From assembly GCA_963738205.1 (NCBI GenBank), contig CAVTVQ010000008.1:28443-92442 (forward strand): a stretch of DNA of 64,000 nt, given 5' to 3'. The DNA comes from DATFQE01 sp963738205 (lineage in GTDB: Bacteria > Actinomycetota > Thermoleophilia > Gaiellales > Gaiellaceae). Under the pieces are notes generated by a model. It was not told where the DNA came from and did not search any database. It saw only the letters and a program-made list of their open reading frames with translations. Positions within the stretch are counted from its first letter, which is position 1. Each line of letters opens with the position of its first letter. Below, one piece after another: positions 25,771 through 33,230 of this stretch. The position numbers and the translations under genes are program-made.

Positions 25771-26039
25771 CAGTTGGTGACGTAGGGCAGCAGCGCCATC
25801 TCGCGCGCCCGCTTGACCGCGACCGAGACCTGACTCTGGTGGCGCCTGCAGGTGCCGGTGATCCGCCGTGAGCGGATCTTGCCCTTCTCCGAGACGTAGC
25901 GCCGCAGCTGGTTGTAGTTCTTGTAGTCGACCTCGTCGATCTTCTCGCGGCAGAAGTAGCAGTTCTTCCGGCGCGGGCCGCCGGGCCCGCCCATCGGCGG
26001 CTTGCGGCGCTTGCTGTCGCGTTCTCTTGGTGGTGCCAT
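25770..26039 (-). CDS. rpsR: 30S ribosomal protein S18
   Basis: S18 of 89 residues. The conserved core DEVDYKNYNQLRRYVSEKGKI and RRITGTCRRHQSQVSVAVKRAREMALLPY is complete. The N-terminus has a CYFC pair and a third Cys in GTCRRH, the pattern of the zinc-binding (C-plus) form of S18. It lies between ssb (8 bases) and rplI (1-base overlap) in the rpsF-ssb-rpsR-rplI operon. S18 binds S6 in the small subunit, and the S6:S18 complex is known in many bacteria to bind the rpsF leader. Confidence 0.96.
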   Translation of the reverse strand: MAPPRERDSKRRKPPMGGPGGPRRKNCYFCREKIDEVDYKNYNQLRRYVSEKGKIRSRRITGTCRRHQSQVSVAVKRAREMALLPYVTN

Positions 26040-26047
26040 CGATCTCC

Positions 26048-26482
26048 TTAGAAGGGGATGTCGTCGTCGGCGCCCTGGCCGAAGTCGGCGCCCGCACCGG
26101 CGCCGGCGTTGGCCGGCACGAACTGGCGCTCGCCGCCGCCTTCGCCACCGTCACGGCTGCCGAGGAACTGCACGGTGTCGGCGATGATCTCGACCGCCTG
26201 GCGCTTGGAGCCGTCCTGGGCCTCCCACTCGCGCCAGTCCAGCCGCCCGTCGATGCCGACCGGTCGACCCTTGGAGAGGAACTGCGAGCAGCTCTCGGCC
26301 TGGTTGCCCCAGACGGTGACGTCGAAGTAGTTCGGCTTGTCGCCCCAGTTGCCCTGGGCGTCCTTCGTGCGGCTGTTCACCGCGATGCGCAGCTTGCAGA
26401 CGGACGTCCCGCTCGGCGTGTTCCGCAGCTCGGGATCGCGGGTCAGGTTGCCGACGAGGACAACGCGATTGATGTTCGCCAT
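26048..26482 (-). CDS. ssb: single-stranded DNA-binding protein
   Basis: SSB of 144 residues. The OB fold starts NRVVLVGNLTRDPELRNTPSG and includes FDVTVWGNQAESCSQFLSKG and the RLDWREWEAQDG strand. A short Gly-rich linker leads to the acidic tip DDDIPF, the docking site for replication and repair partners. Only three bases separate it from rpsF, and rpsR follows after eight. It coats single-stranded DNA during replication, and the dnaB gene lies downstream on the same strand. Confidence 0.96.
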   Translation of the reverse strand: MANINRVVLVGNLTRDPELRNTPSGTSVCKLRIAVNSRTKDAQGNWGDKPNYFDVTVWGNQAESCSQFLSKGRPVGIDGRLDWREWEAQDGSKRQAVEIIADTVQFLGSRDGGEGGGERQFVPANAGAGAGADFGQGADDDIPF

Positions 26483-26485
26483 TGG

Positions 26486-26857
26486 TTACTCCTCCTCCGA
26501 GGCGACGCTTACGGGTTCGCCGACATCCTGACGGCGCGGCTCGGACGGCGCTATTGGCCCGGACTGCCCTGTCTGCGGGCGGCGCACGGCCATGTGGCGC
26601 ATGACGCCGTCGGTGATGCGCAGGATCCGCGAGACCTCGGCGAGCGCCTCGGGCTCCGCCGAGAAGGTCAGCAGGTGGTAGGTGCCGTCGGGCTTGTGGT
26701 CGATCTCGTACGCGAGCTTGCGCCGGCCCCACACGTCGTGGCCGTCCCAGGTGCCGCCGCCCTTCTCGATCAGCTCGCGCGTGCGCGTGACGATCTCGGA
26801 CTGGCGCTCCTCTGGGAGCTCCGGGTCGAGCATGAGCAGGATTTCGTAGGCGATCAC
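26486..26857 (-). CDS. rpsF: 30S ribosomal protein S6
   Basis: S6 of 123 residues from GTG 26857. It has YEILLMLDPELPEERQSEIV, the central WGRRKLAYEIDHKPDGTYHLLTF and RITDGVMRHMAVRR. It ends in a short acidic extension typical of high-GC Gram-positives. AGGAG is 12 bases upstream of the GTG, a long spacing. It is the first gene of rpsF-ssb-rpsR-rplI. The leader of about 85 bases contains a structured element described separately. Confidence 0.95.
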   Translation of the reverse strand: MIAYEILLMLDPELPEERQSEIVTRTRELIEKGGGTWDGHDVWGRRKLAYEIDHKPDGTYHLLTFSAEPEALAEVSRILRITDGVMRHMAVRRPQTGQSGPIAPSEPRRQDVGEPVSVASEEE

Positions 26858-26892
26858 AGGTCCGAGAGGCTCCTTCCTTCGGTCTGAGTCGG

Positions 26893-26936
26893 CCTCACCG
26901 GTGGTGCCGCCGCTCGGGTCGGCGGTGCGGGCGAGG
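26893..26936 (-). promoter_or_regulatory. putative S6:S18-binding leader of rpsF
   Basis: On the minus strand CCTCGCC (26936-26930) can pair with GGTGAGG (26899-26893), with one G-U pair. This encloses a CCGCCG/CGGCGG hairpin and an unpaired CACCACC strand ending in CCG. A CCG bulge next to a hairpin is the known feature of rpsF leaders bound by the S6:S18 complex for feedback control. Position in the rpsF leader supports this. I have not scored it against a covariance model. Confidence 0.4.
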
Positions 26937-26950
26937 CAGGAAGAGCGGGC

Positions 26951-26960
26951 AGTGTAGCAT
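26951..26960. promoter_or_regulatory. overlapping divergent -10 boxes
   Basis: TACACT on the minus strand (26956-26951) faces the rpsF operon. TAGCAT on the plus strand (26955-26960) lies eight bases before the ATG at 26969. The two hexamers share their TA step, so both polymerases would melt the same bases. Confidence 0.45.
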
Positions 26961-26968
26961 CGGCCGCC

Positions 26969-27295
26969 ATGCTCAAAGCACTCGCTCTTCTGGCTGGCGG
27001 AGTCGCTCTGGGAGCCGGTCTGGCCCGTGCGCTGCGCCGTCCGCCGCGGCCTGCGCAGGAGCTCGACACTGGCCCCGACCCGCGGGCGAACGAGCTGCGC
27101 GACAAGCTCGCCGAGGCCCGCGAGGTCGCCGACGAGCGCGACGAGGCCGAGGAGGCGGAGACGCCGGTCGACGAGGCCGAGGTGACCGGCGCGGACCTCG
27201 AGGAACGTCGCCGCAAGGTGCACGCGCACGGGCATGCGGTGGCCGGCGAGATGCGCCGGCGCTCGAGCACGAAGCGCGCTAAGCCGGAGGAGTGA
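26969..27295 (+). CDS. hypothetical membrane-anchored coiled-coil protein
   Basis: A 108-residue protein not recognised by family. Residues 1-21 (MLKALALLAGGVALGAGLARA) form one membrane segment or uncleaved signal. The rest is highly charged, with a predicted coiled coil over ANELRDKLAEAREVADERDE and an Arg/Lys-rich end. The ATG is eight bases after TAGCAT, so the mRNA is probably leaderless. It is divergent from rpsF and its 3-prime end overlaps the convergent amidase by 17 bases. Confidence 0.6.
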   Translation: MLKALALLAGGVALGAGLARALRRPPRPAQELDTGPDPRANELRDKLAEAREVADERDEAEEAETPVDEAEVTGADLEERRRKVHAHGHAVAGEMRRRSSTKRAKPEE

Positions 27296-27917
27296 AGGCG
27301 GCCACGCCCGCCGCCAGCCCGCGCGCGACGCGGGCCTGGTAGGGCGCACTCTGGAGCAGCCGGCGCTCGGTCGGGTTGGTCATGAACCCGGTCTCGACCA
27401 GCACGACGGGCACGTCGGCCCAGTTGAAGCCGGTCAGGTCGGAGCGGCGGGCTACGCCCAGGTCGGGCGCGCCCGTGCCGATGACGAGCGTGCGCTGGAT
27501 CGCGCGCGCGGCGCGCAGGCTCGGCCCGTAGACGTCGCTCGTCCAGCCTCGGTGGAACGCGGGGTAGAGCGTCGAGATGCCACGGCTCGAGGCGCTCGCC
27601 GAGCCGTCGGCGTGGATCCGCAGCATCAGCGCCGAGCCGCGCGCGTTGCAGAAGCGCGCCCGGTCGATATTGCCGCCGCGGTACGTCGTGCCCGTCCGGG
27701 TCATGGCCACTCGGTAGCCGCGCCGCAGCAGCTCCGCACGCGTGCGCCTGGCGATCGCCAGCGCGACCGCTGCCTCACCGGACGCACCGCCGCCGTCCTT
27801 GATCTTCGTCACGCGCGAGCCGGGCCCGATCGGCTCTCGCTGGGCGCCGATGGCGGGCGGCGTCCCGTGGCCCGGATCGAGGCAGATCAGTGCGGCCGTC
27901 AGCGCCTCTGCGAGCAC
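27279..27917 (-). CDS. N-acetylmuramoyl-L-alanine amidase (Amidase_3 family)
   Basis: Zinc-dependent peptidoglycan amidase of 212 residues that cuts the stem peptide from MurNAc. The three zinc ligands are visible: His in LDPGHG at about 16, Glu in GGASGEAAVAL, and His in RIHADG. The catalytic Glu lies in VVLVETGFMTNP. The enzyme starts almost at the catalytic domain; the only candidate signal is the short LAEALTAALIC, so export is uncertain. The start is GTG 27917, six bases after TACCCT on the minus strand, which points to a leaderless message. Confidence 0.88.
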   Translation of the reverse strand: MLAEALTAALICLDPGHGTPPAIGAQREPIGPGSRVTKIKDGGGASGEAAVALAIARRTRAELLRRGYRVAMTRTGTTYRGGNIDRARFCNARGSALMLRIHADGSASASSRGISTLYPAFHRGWTSDVYGPSLRAARAIQRTLVIGTGAPDLGVARRSDLTGFNWADVPVVLVETGFMTNPTERRLLQSAPYQARVARGLAAGVAAFTPPA

Positions 27918-27936
27918 CGCGCGAGGGTAGCGGCGC

Positions 27937-28341
27937 TCAGCGCGAGAAGTAGCGCTTCGCCGAGTCCGTCAGGTATAGGAGGGCGAAGGTGGCGGCCGCC
28001 AGCGCCGCCATCAGCAGGCAGGCGATCAGGGAGGCGTTGGGCCCGGCGAAGGCGTAGACGACGCCGGCGACGGCAGTGACGGCCGAGCCGAGTCCGATGA
28101 ACGCGCGGCCGATCGAGCTGCCGCGACTCGTCGCGTAGGCGGCGCCGGCGACGATCAGGCCGAGGAGGAAGGCGCCGACTCCGACGGAGTCGTCGAGCGC
28201 GTTCGAGATGAGGAAGCCGATCAGGCCGAAGAAGAGCAGCGCCAAGGCGAGCCCGTAGGCGGCGTAGACGGCCAGCTGGACCGGCGCCGGGAGGGAATCC
28301 TCCTCGAACGCCTTCATCTCTGTCCCGCCGAGCTCGCTCAT
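27937..28341 (-). CDS. small multi-pass membrane protein
   Basis: A 134-residue protein with four hydrophobic segments: LAVYAAYGLALALLFFGLI, VGVGAFLLGLIVAGAAYAT, IGLGSAVTAVAGVVYAFAG and LIACLLMAALAAATFALLYL. It has an acidic N-terminus and a basic end (SAKRYFSR). I start at ATG 28341, eight bases after TACTCT, rather than the TTG three codons upstream. The family is not recognised. It lies upstream of the amidase on the same strand, 19 bases apart, so the two may share a role at the envelope. Confidence 0.65.
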   Translation of the reverse strand: MSELGGTEMKAFEEDSLPAPVQLAVYAAYGLALALLFFGLIGFLISNALDDSVGVGAFLLGLIVAGAAYATSRGSSIGRAFIGLGSAVTAVAGVVYAFAGPNASLIACLLMAALAAATFALLYLTDSAKRYFSR

Positions 28342-28403
28342 CGACGCCAAGAGTACGGGCGCGGTCCGCAGAAATCCACCGGGACGGCGTTAGCATCGGT
28401 CGC

Positions 28404-28823
28404 ATGCTCGACCGATTGAGACGACGAGGTGAGCCACGTCCGCGCGTGGCGCGGGTGCTGGTCGCGACCGACCGCTCCGACACCGCGCACCGCGCCGTCG
28501 AGTGGGCGGCGGAGATGGCCGAGCGCTACGAGGCGGAGCTCGTCGTCCTGCGGGTGACGCTCGACGGCGACACCGAGGAGCTGGAGCGCGACCTCGCCGG
28601 CTACGTCGAGGGATTCGGCGAACGCGCGCGTCCGGTCGTGCGGCGCGGCGAGGACCCGGCCCTGGCCATCGTGGACGCTGCCCGCGACGAGGAGGCCGAC
28701 GTGCTCGTCGTCGGCAGCGTCGGCATGCAAGGCCGCAAGGAGTTCCTGCTCGGCAACGTTCCGAATCGCGTCTCGCACAACGCGCCCTGCACCGTCGTCA
28801 TCGTCAACACGACGGTCGAGTGA
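28404..28823 (+). CDS. universal stress protein (UspA family)
   Basis: A 139-residue UspA-type protein. VARVLVATDRSDTAHRAVEWAAEMA is the N-terminal strand and helix with the ATP-contacting Asp. VGSVGMQGRKEFLLGNVPNRV matches the G-2x-G-9x-G-S/N ATP-binding pattern of the family. It ends APCTVVIVN. The ATG is seven bases after TAGCAT and lacks a ribosome site, so the transcript is probably leaderless. The stop overlaps the UbiB-like kinase start by GTGA, so the two proteins are made together. Confidence 0.88.
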   Translation: MLDRLRRRGEPRPRVARVLVATDRSDTAHRAVEWAAEMAERYEAELVVLRVTLDGDTEELERDLAGYVEGFGERARPVVRRGEDPALAIVDAARDEEADVLVVGSVGMQGRKEFLLGNVPNRVSHNAPCTVVIVNTTVE

Positions 28824-30391
28824 GCGTCGAGCCCGAAGTCGAAGGCACGCTCCTCGGGCGCGCAGCGCACATCGCCTCAGTGCTGACGCGCAGCATGCGT
28901 GCGGGCGGCTCGACCCGTGACCGGGCGCGCGCGTTCCGCGAGGGGCTCGAGGAGCTCGGCCCGACCTTCGCCAAGCTCGGCCAGATGCTGTCGACGCGCC
29001 CCGACCTGCTCCCGCCCGAGTTCGTCGAGGAGCTGGAGTCGCTCCAGGACCAGGTGCCGCCGATGAGCGAGGCCGAGGTGGTCGCCGTGATGGAGGAGGA
29101 GCTCGGCGTCCCGTGGGAGGACGTCTTCGAGAGCGTCGACCCAGGGCCGCTCGCTGCGGGGACGATCGGCCAGGTGCACAAGGCGCGCCTGGAGACGGGC
29201 GAGGACGTGGTCGTGAAGGTGCAGCGGCCGACCGCCCGCGAGGAGATCCTGCGCGACCTCGGGCTGCTGTCGCTCTTCGCGGAGAAGACGCGGAGCCGGC
29301 CGGTCTTCCGCCAGCTCGTCGACGTGTCCACGGTGACCGAGCATCTGTCCGAGTCGCTGCGGCGTGAGCTCGACTTCACGCAGGAGGCGGCCAACATCGA
29401 GCGGCTGCGTGAGGTGCTCGAGCCGTTCTCGCGGCTGCACGTGCCGCTGGTGCACGAGGCGTACACGTCGCGCCGCTTGCTGGTGCTGGAGTGGATCGAC
29501 GGCGTCCCGATCACGCAGGCGCCGGTCGGCGAGGCGCGCACCGAGGCCGCCCGCCAGCTCGTCGAGAGCTACTTCCGTCAGATCCTCACCGAGGGCTTCT
29601 TCCACGCCGACCCGCACCCGGGGAACCTGCTCTGGGCCAACGAGTCCGTCTACTTCCTCGACCTCGGGATGGTCGGCGAGGTGCCGCCCCAGACTCGGGA
29701 GCTGGTGCTCCTGCTGCTGATGGCGTTCTGGCAGGAGGACGCCGGCTTCCTCACCGAGGTCGTGCTGCAGCTCGGCGGCGACGACCAGCGCGCCGACATC
29801 GACCTCGCCGGCCTGCGAGACGATCTGAACGCGCTGCTCGGCACGTACCGGCACGCCTCGCTGCAGGAGCTGGAGCTGGGTCCGATCCTGCAGTCGATCA
29901 CCGAGACGTCGACGCGGCACGGTGTCCGTCTGCCTGCCTCGCTCGCCCTCACTGGCAAGGCGCTCGCGCAGATGCAGAACGCCGCCACCGTGCTCGACCC
30001 CACGCTCGACCCGTTCGCCGCAGTCGGCAGCTTCGTCTTGCGCGACCTGTTGACGAGGCTGCGCGGCTCGGCCGACCCCAAGCGGCTGTTCTACGAGGGG
30101 CAGAAGCTGCGTGTGCGCGCGATCCGGCTCGTCGAGGCCTTCGAGCGGGTCACGGGCGCCCGTCCCGGCCAGAAGCTCCAGGTCCAGTTCCGCGGCACCG
30201 AGCTCGAGGACGTCATCCGCAGCGCGGCCCGGCGGCTCTCGCTCGGCCTGACTGGGGCAGCAGCGATTCTCGGCTCGGCCATCACCGCCGGGGTCGAGAC
30301 CGTCGACGCATGGGTGCCGCTCGCATTCGGCGCCGCGGGCGCCTTCCTGACCGGGATGCTCTTGCTCGACGTGCTTCGCCGCGAGCGCTAG
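28820..30391 (+). CDS. ABC1/UbiB-family atypical kinase
   Basis: A 523-residue membrane-associated protein kinase-like ATPase. The family signature KLGQMLSTRPDLLPPEF, the Ala-rich loop PGPLAAGTIGQVHKA, the conserved Lys in VVVKVQRP, and the catalytic GFFHADPHPGNLLW and YFLDLGMVG are all present. The C-terminus has two hydrophobic segments (residues about 470-520) that would anchor it. In bacteria such proteins support quinone synthesis or lipid handling. No quinone gene is adjacent, so the specific role is open. GTG 28820 overlaps the UspA stop. Confidence 0.9.
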   Translation: MSVEPEVEGTLLGRAAHIASVLTRSMRAGGSTRDRARAFREGLEELGPTFAKLGQMLSTRPDLLPPEFVEELESLQDQVPPMSEAEVVAVMEEELGVPWEDVFESVDPGPLAAGTIGQVHKARLETGEDVVVKVQRPTAREEILRDLGLLSLFAEKTRSRPVFRQLVDVSTVTEHLSESLRRELDFTQEAANIERLREVLEPFSRLHVPLVHEAYTSRRLLVLEWIDGVPITQAPVGEARTEAARQLVESYFRQILTEGFFHADPHPGNLLWANESVYFLDLGMVGEVPPQTRELVLLLLMAFWQEDAGFLTEVVLQLGGDDQRADIDLAGLRDDLNALLGTYRHASLQELELGPILQSITETSTRHGVRLPASLALTGKALAQMQNAATVLDPTLDPFAAVGSFVLRDLLTRLRGSADPKRLFYEGQKLRVRAIRLVEAFERVTGARPGQKLQVQFRGTELEDVIRSAARRLSLGLTGAAAILGSAITAGVETVDAWVPLAFGAAGAFLTGMLLLDVLRRER

Positions 30392-30507
30392 CGCCGGCGC
30401 CGGACCTGCTTCAGCAGGCGGCGCTCCGCGACGAAGGCGGCCATCGACATCAGCGGCCCCAGGAGGGCCCGCTCCAGCCGAGGGGGGATGCGACGCTTCT
30501 TGGCCAC
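30388..30507 (-). CDS. possible small basic protein, 39 residues
   Basis: A short frame from GTG 30507 encodes MAKKRRIPPRLERALLGPLM followed by a hydrophobic-basic helix and VRRRR. Its TAG stop shares CTAG with the stop of the convergent kinase gene, an arrangement repeated at three other convergent pairs here, which gives some support. There is no ribosome site or clear promoter, and the family is unknown. It could be an artefact of GC-rich sequence. Confidence 0.35.
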   Translation of the reverse strand: MAKKRRIPPRLERALLGPLMSMAAFVAERRLLKQVRRRR

Positions 30508-30532
30508 CGGAGACGAGCCTACAATCGCCGTG

Positions 30533-33031
30533 ATGGCCGAGGCCGGGCGCTCGGAGAACGCGACCTTCCTGTTCACCGACATCGAAGGCTCCACGCGCTT
30601 GCTCGACCGACTCGGCGAGCGCTACGACGACGTCTTCGCGGTGCACCGCGCCATGCTCCGGGACGCGTTCGCGGGCGAGGCCGGGCGCGAGATCGGAACG
30701 TCCGGTGACAGCTTCTTCGTCGTCTTCGAGCAACCGGCCGGCGCCGTCGCGGCCGCCGCCACCGCTCAGCGTGCGCTGAGCGCGTACGAGTGGCCGGAAG
30801 GGGGCGAGGTGCGCGTCCGCATCGGCATCCACAGCGGCGAGGCCCGCCGGTCGGGCGAGGGCTACGTCGGCCTCGACGTGCACCGCGCCGCCCGCATCTG
30901 CGACGCGGCGCACGGCGGCCAGATCCTGCTCTCGCGGACGACCCGCGCGCTGGTACCGCAGACGCACGTCCGCGACCTCGGCGAGCACCGGCTCAAGGAC
31001 CTGCCGGAGCCGCAGCCGCTCTACCAGCTCGTTGTCGAAGGCGTGCCGACCGAGTTCCCCCCGCCGCGCTCGCTGCAGGGCGCCGGCCTGGCACTGCCGG
31101 CGCCGCCGACGCCGATCGTCGGCCGTGAGCGCGAGGTCGCCGAGCTCTGCGAGCTGCTCGCCCAGGAGGACCTGCGCGCGCTCACGATCACGGGGCCGGG
31201 CGGCGCGGGTAAGACGCGGCTCGCGCTCGAAGTGGCGGCGCAGCCGTCGCTCGACTTCCCGGACGGCATCGTCTTCGTCGAGCTCGCTGCCGTCTCCGAG
31301 CCGCCGCTCGCGCTCACCGCGATCGCGCACGCCGTCGGCGTGGAGGAGAGCGCGGGCTCGCTCGAGGCCGCGCTCGAGCGCTTCCTCGTCCGCCGCAGGG
31401 CCCTGCTCGTGCTCGACAACCTCGAACAGGTGCTCGGCGCGTCACCGCTCGTCGCCCGGCTGCTGGCGGCGGCCCCGCGGCTCAAGGTGCTCGCGACCAG
31501 CCGGATCCCCTTGCGGATCCGGGGTGAGCGCGAGTTCCCGCTCGGCGGCCTCTCGACCGCTGATGCCGTGGCTCTCTTCGCCGAGCGCGCCACGGCGGTG
31601 CGGCCGGAGTTCTCCGCCGACGCTGTCGTGGCCGAGCTGTGCGCGGCGCTGGACGGGCTGCCGCTCGCGCTCGAGCTGGCGGCCGCGCGCGTGCGCGCGC
31701 TCGCACCCGAGCAGCTGCTGGGGCGGCTCTCGGATCGGCTCGGCCTGCTGGCCGGCGGTGCGCGCGACCTTCCGGAACGGCACCGCACGCTCCGGGCTGC
31801 GGTGGATTGGAGCCACGAGCTGCTCGGCCCGGCCGAGCAAGAAGCCCTCGCGCGTCTCGGCGTCTTCTCCGGCGGCTTCACGCTGACCGCGGCGGACGCC
31901 GTCTGCGGCGTGGACGTCTTCGCGCTCGAGACGCTGACCGAGCACAGCCTGCTCCGCCACGACGGCGAGCGCTTCCACATGCTCGAGACGATCCGCGCGT
32001 ACGCGCTCGAGCGGCTCGAGGAGCGTGCCGAGGGCGAGGAGGTGCGCCGCCGCCATGCGGAGCACTTCGCCGAGTTCGCCGAGGGCGCGGAGATGAAGGT
32101 GCTCCGCGGCGAGGAGCAGGCGGATTGGATCGCGCGCGTGGAGGCCGAGCACGACAACTTGCGTGCGGCCTTGGCCTGGACTCACGACACCGAGGACGCC
32201 GAGCTCGAGCTCCGTCTGGCGGGCGCGCTGCGGGGCTTCTGGTACGTCCGCAGCTATCTCGGCGAAGGGCGGCGCTGGTATGCCCAGGCGCTCGCAGCCA
32301 ACGGTGCGCAGCCGCCGGCGCTGCGGGCGAAAGCGCTGCGCGGTGCGATGAGCCTCGCCCACCGCCAGGGCCGCTTCGAGGACGCTCAGCGCTACGCCGA
32401 CGAGTCACTAGAGCTGTACCGGTCGATCGACGACGACGAGGGCGTGCAGACGGCGCTCAACAACCTGGCGGCGATCGCCGTGGCACGTGGCGAGCCGGGT
32501 CGCGCCCGCGTCATGTTCGAGGAGAGCGTCGAGCACGCGGCGAGGCGCGGCGACCGCTGGGGCGAAGCGCTGACCGGCTCGAACCTCGGCTATCTGGCGC
32601 TGACGCTGGACGACCTCGAGGGCGGCGAGCGCTACCTGCGCGCCAGCCTCGACCTGCTGCGCGAGCTCGGGGCGAGCGAGGAGACGGCAATTCCGGTCCA
32701 GAACCTCGGCTTCGCTGCGTTGCGCCGCAACGACCTCGTCGAGGCCAGGGCGCTGTTCGAGGAGAGCCGCGGGCTGTCCGAGGCGGTCGGCTGGCAGGAG
32801 GGCGTCAACTACGCGCTCGTCGGCCTCGCCGCCGTGCTCGTCGGCGAGGGACGGGCCGCCGAAGCGGCGGAAGCGCTGGGCGCCGCCGAGCGAGTGCGCC
32901 GCGAAACCGGCGTCTCACTCGAGCCGCTCGAGCGCAGCGTGCATGACGACACGGTCGCAGCCGTTCGCGCCGCGCTCGGCGAGGAGGCGTACGCCGAGGC
33001 ACGGGAGCGCGGCCTCGCCGCGGAGCTCTAG
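30533..33031 (+). CDS. class III adenylate/guanylate cyclase with NB-ARC-type ATPase and TPR domains
   Basis: An 832-residue multidomain regulator. Residues about 8-170 are a class III cyclase catalytic domain, with the metal-binding Asp in LFTDIEGSTRLL (16) and GTSGDSF (59). Residues about 190-480 form a STAND/NB-ARC ATPase with P-loop GPGGAGKT at 221-228, LLVLDNLEQVL and GLPLALELAAARV. From about 500 to the end are helical TPR-like repeats (YLGEGRRWYAQAL, QTALNNLAAIAVARGEPGRA). Such proteins are common in actinobacteria and probably act as signal-gated cyclases; ligand and product are not readable. TACAAT lies seven bases before the ATG. Confidence 0.88.
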   Translation: MAEAGRSENATFLFTDIEGSTRLLDRLGERYDDVFAVHRAMLRDAFAGEAGREIGTSGDSFFVVFEQPAGAVAAAATAQRALSAYEWPEGGEVRVRIGIHSGEARRSGEGYVGLDVHRAARICDAAHGGQILLSRTTRALVPQTHVRDLGEHRLKDLPEPQPLYQLVVEGVPTEFPPPRSLQGAGLALPAPPTPIVGREREVAELCELLAQEDLRALTITGPGGAGKTRLALEVAAQPSLDFPDGIVFVELAAVSEPPLALTAIAHAVGVEESAGSLEAALERFLVRRRALLVLDNLEQVLGASPLVARLLAAAPRLKVLATSRIPLRIRGEREFPLGGLSTADAVALFAERATAVRPEFSADAVVAELCAALDGLPLALELAAARVRALAPEQLLGRLSDRLGLLAGGARDLPERHRTLRAAVDWSHELLGPAEQEALARLGVFSGGFTLTAADAVCGVDVFALETLTEHSLLRHDGERFHMLETIRAYALERLEERAEGEEVRRRHAEHFAEFAEGAEMKVLRGEEQADWIARVEAEHDNLRAALAWTHDTEDAELELRLAGALRGFWYVRSYLGEGRRWYAQALAANGAQPPALRAKALRGAMSLAHRQGRFEDAQRYADESLELYRSIDDDEGVQTALNNLAAIAVARGEPGRARVMFEESVEHAARRGDRWGEALTGSNLGYLALTLDDLEGGERYLRASLDLLRELGASEETAIPVQNLGFAALRRNDLVEARALFEESRGLSEAVGWQEGVNYALVGLAAVLVGEGRAAEAAEALGAAERVRRETGVSLEPLERSVHDDTVAAVRAALGEEAYAEARERGLAAEL

Positions 33032-33089
33032 CGGCAGAGGTCGCTGCGGCCGACTGCCACAGGGTCGCGCGCGTTCTTCCCTTTTGCGA

Positions 33090-33181
33090 CGGAGCGGCGC
33101 AGGAGTCGAACCTACCCAGCCGTGGGTTACACGACCTCACGCGTTTTGAAGACGCGCTGGGCCACCGGGCCCGGCCGCTCC
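33090..33181 (-). tRNA. selC: tRNA-Sec (anticodon TCA)
   Basis: The 92-base minus-strand sequence folds as selenocysteine tRNA. The eight-base acceptor stem is GGAGCGGC/GCCGCTCC with a discriminator G. A long D stem GGGCC/GGCCC has the small loop CGGT. The anticodon stem CGCGT/ACGCG has loop CTTCAAA, giving anticodon TCA. A long variable arm and the T arm AGGTTCGACTCCT complete it. CCA is not encoded. It would be charged with Ser, converted by SelA (36110-37423) and delivered to UGA codons by SelB (33754-35166), both on the same strand. Confidence 0.97.
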
Positions 33182-33230
33182 GCGACAAAGCCTAAGCCGC
33201 CGCCCTGCTCGAGCGCCGTAAGATCGGCCC

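Noticed and set aside
28877..31330. Long minus-strand open frame of about 800 codons
   Set aside because: It lies opposite the UbiB-like kinase and cyclase genes, which show clear family motifs. Composition is shadow-like and no domain was recognised.
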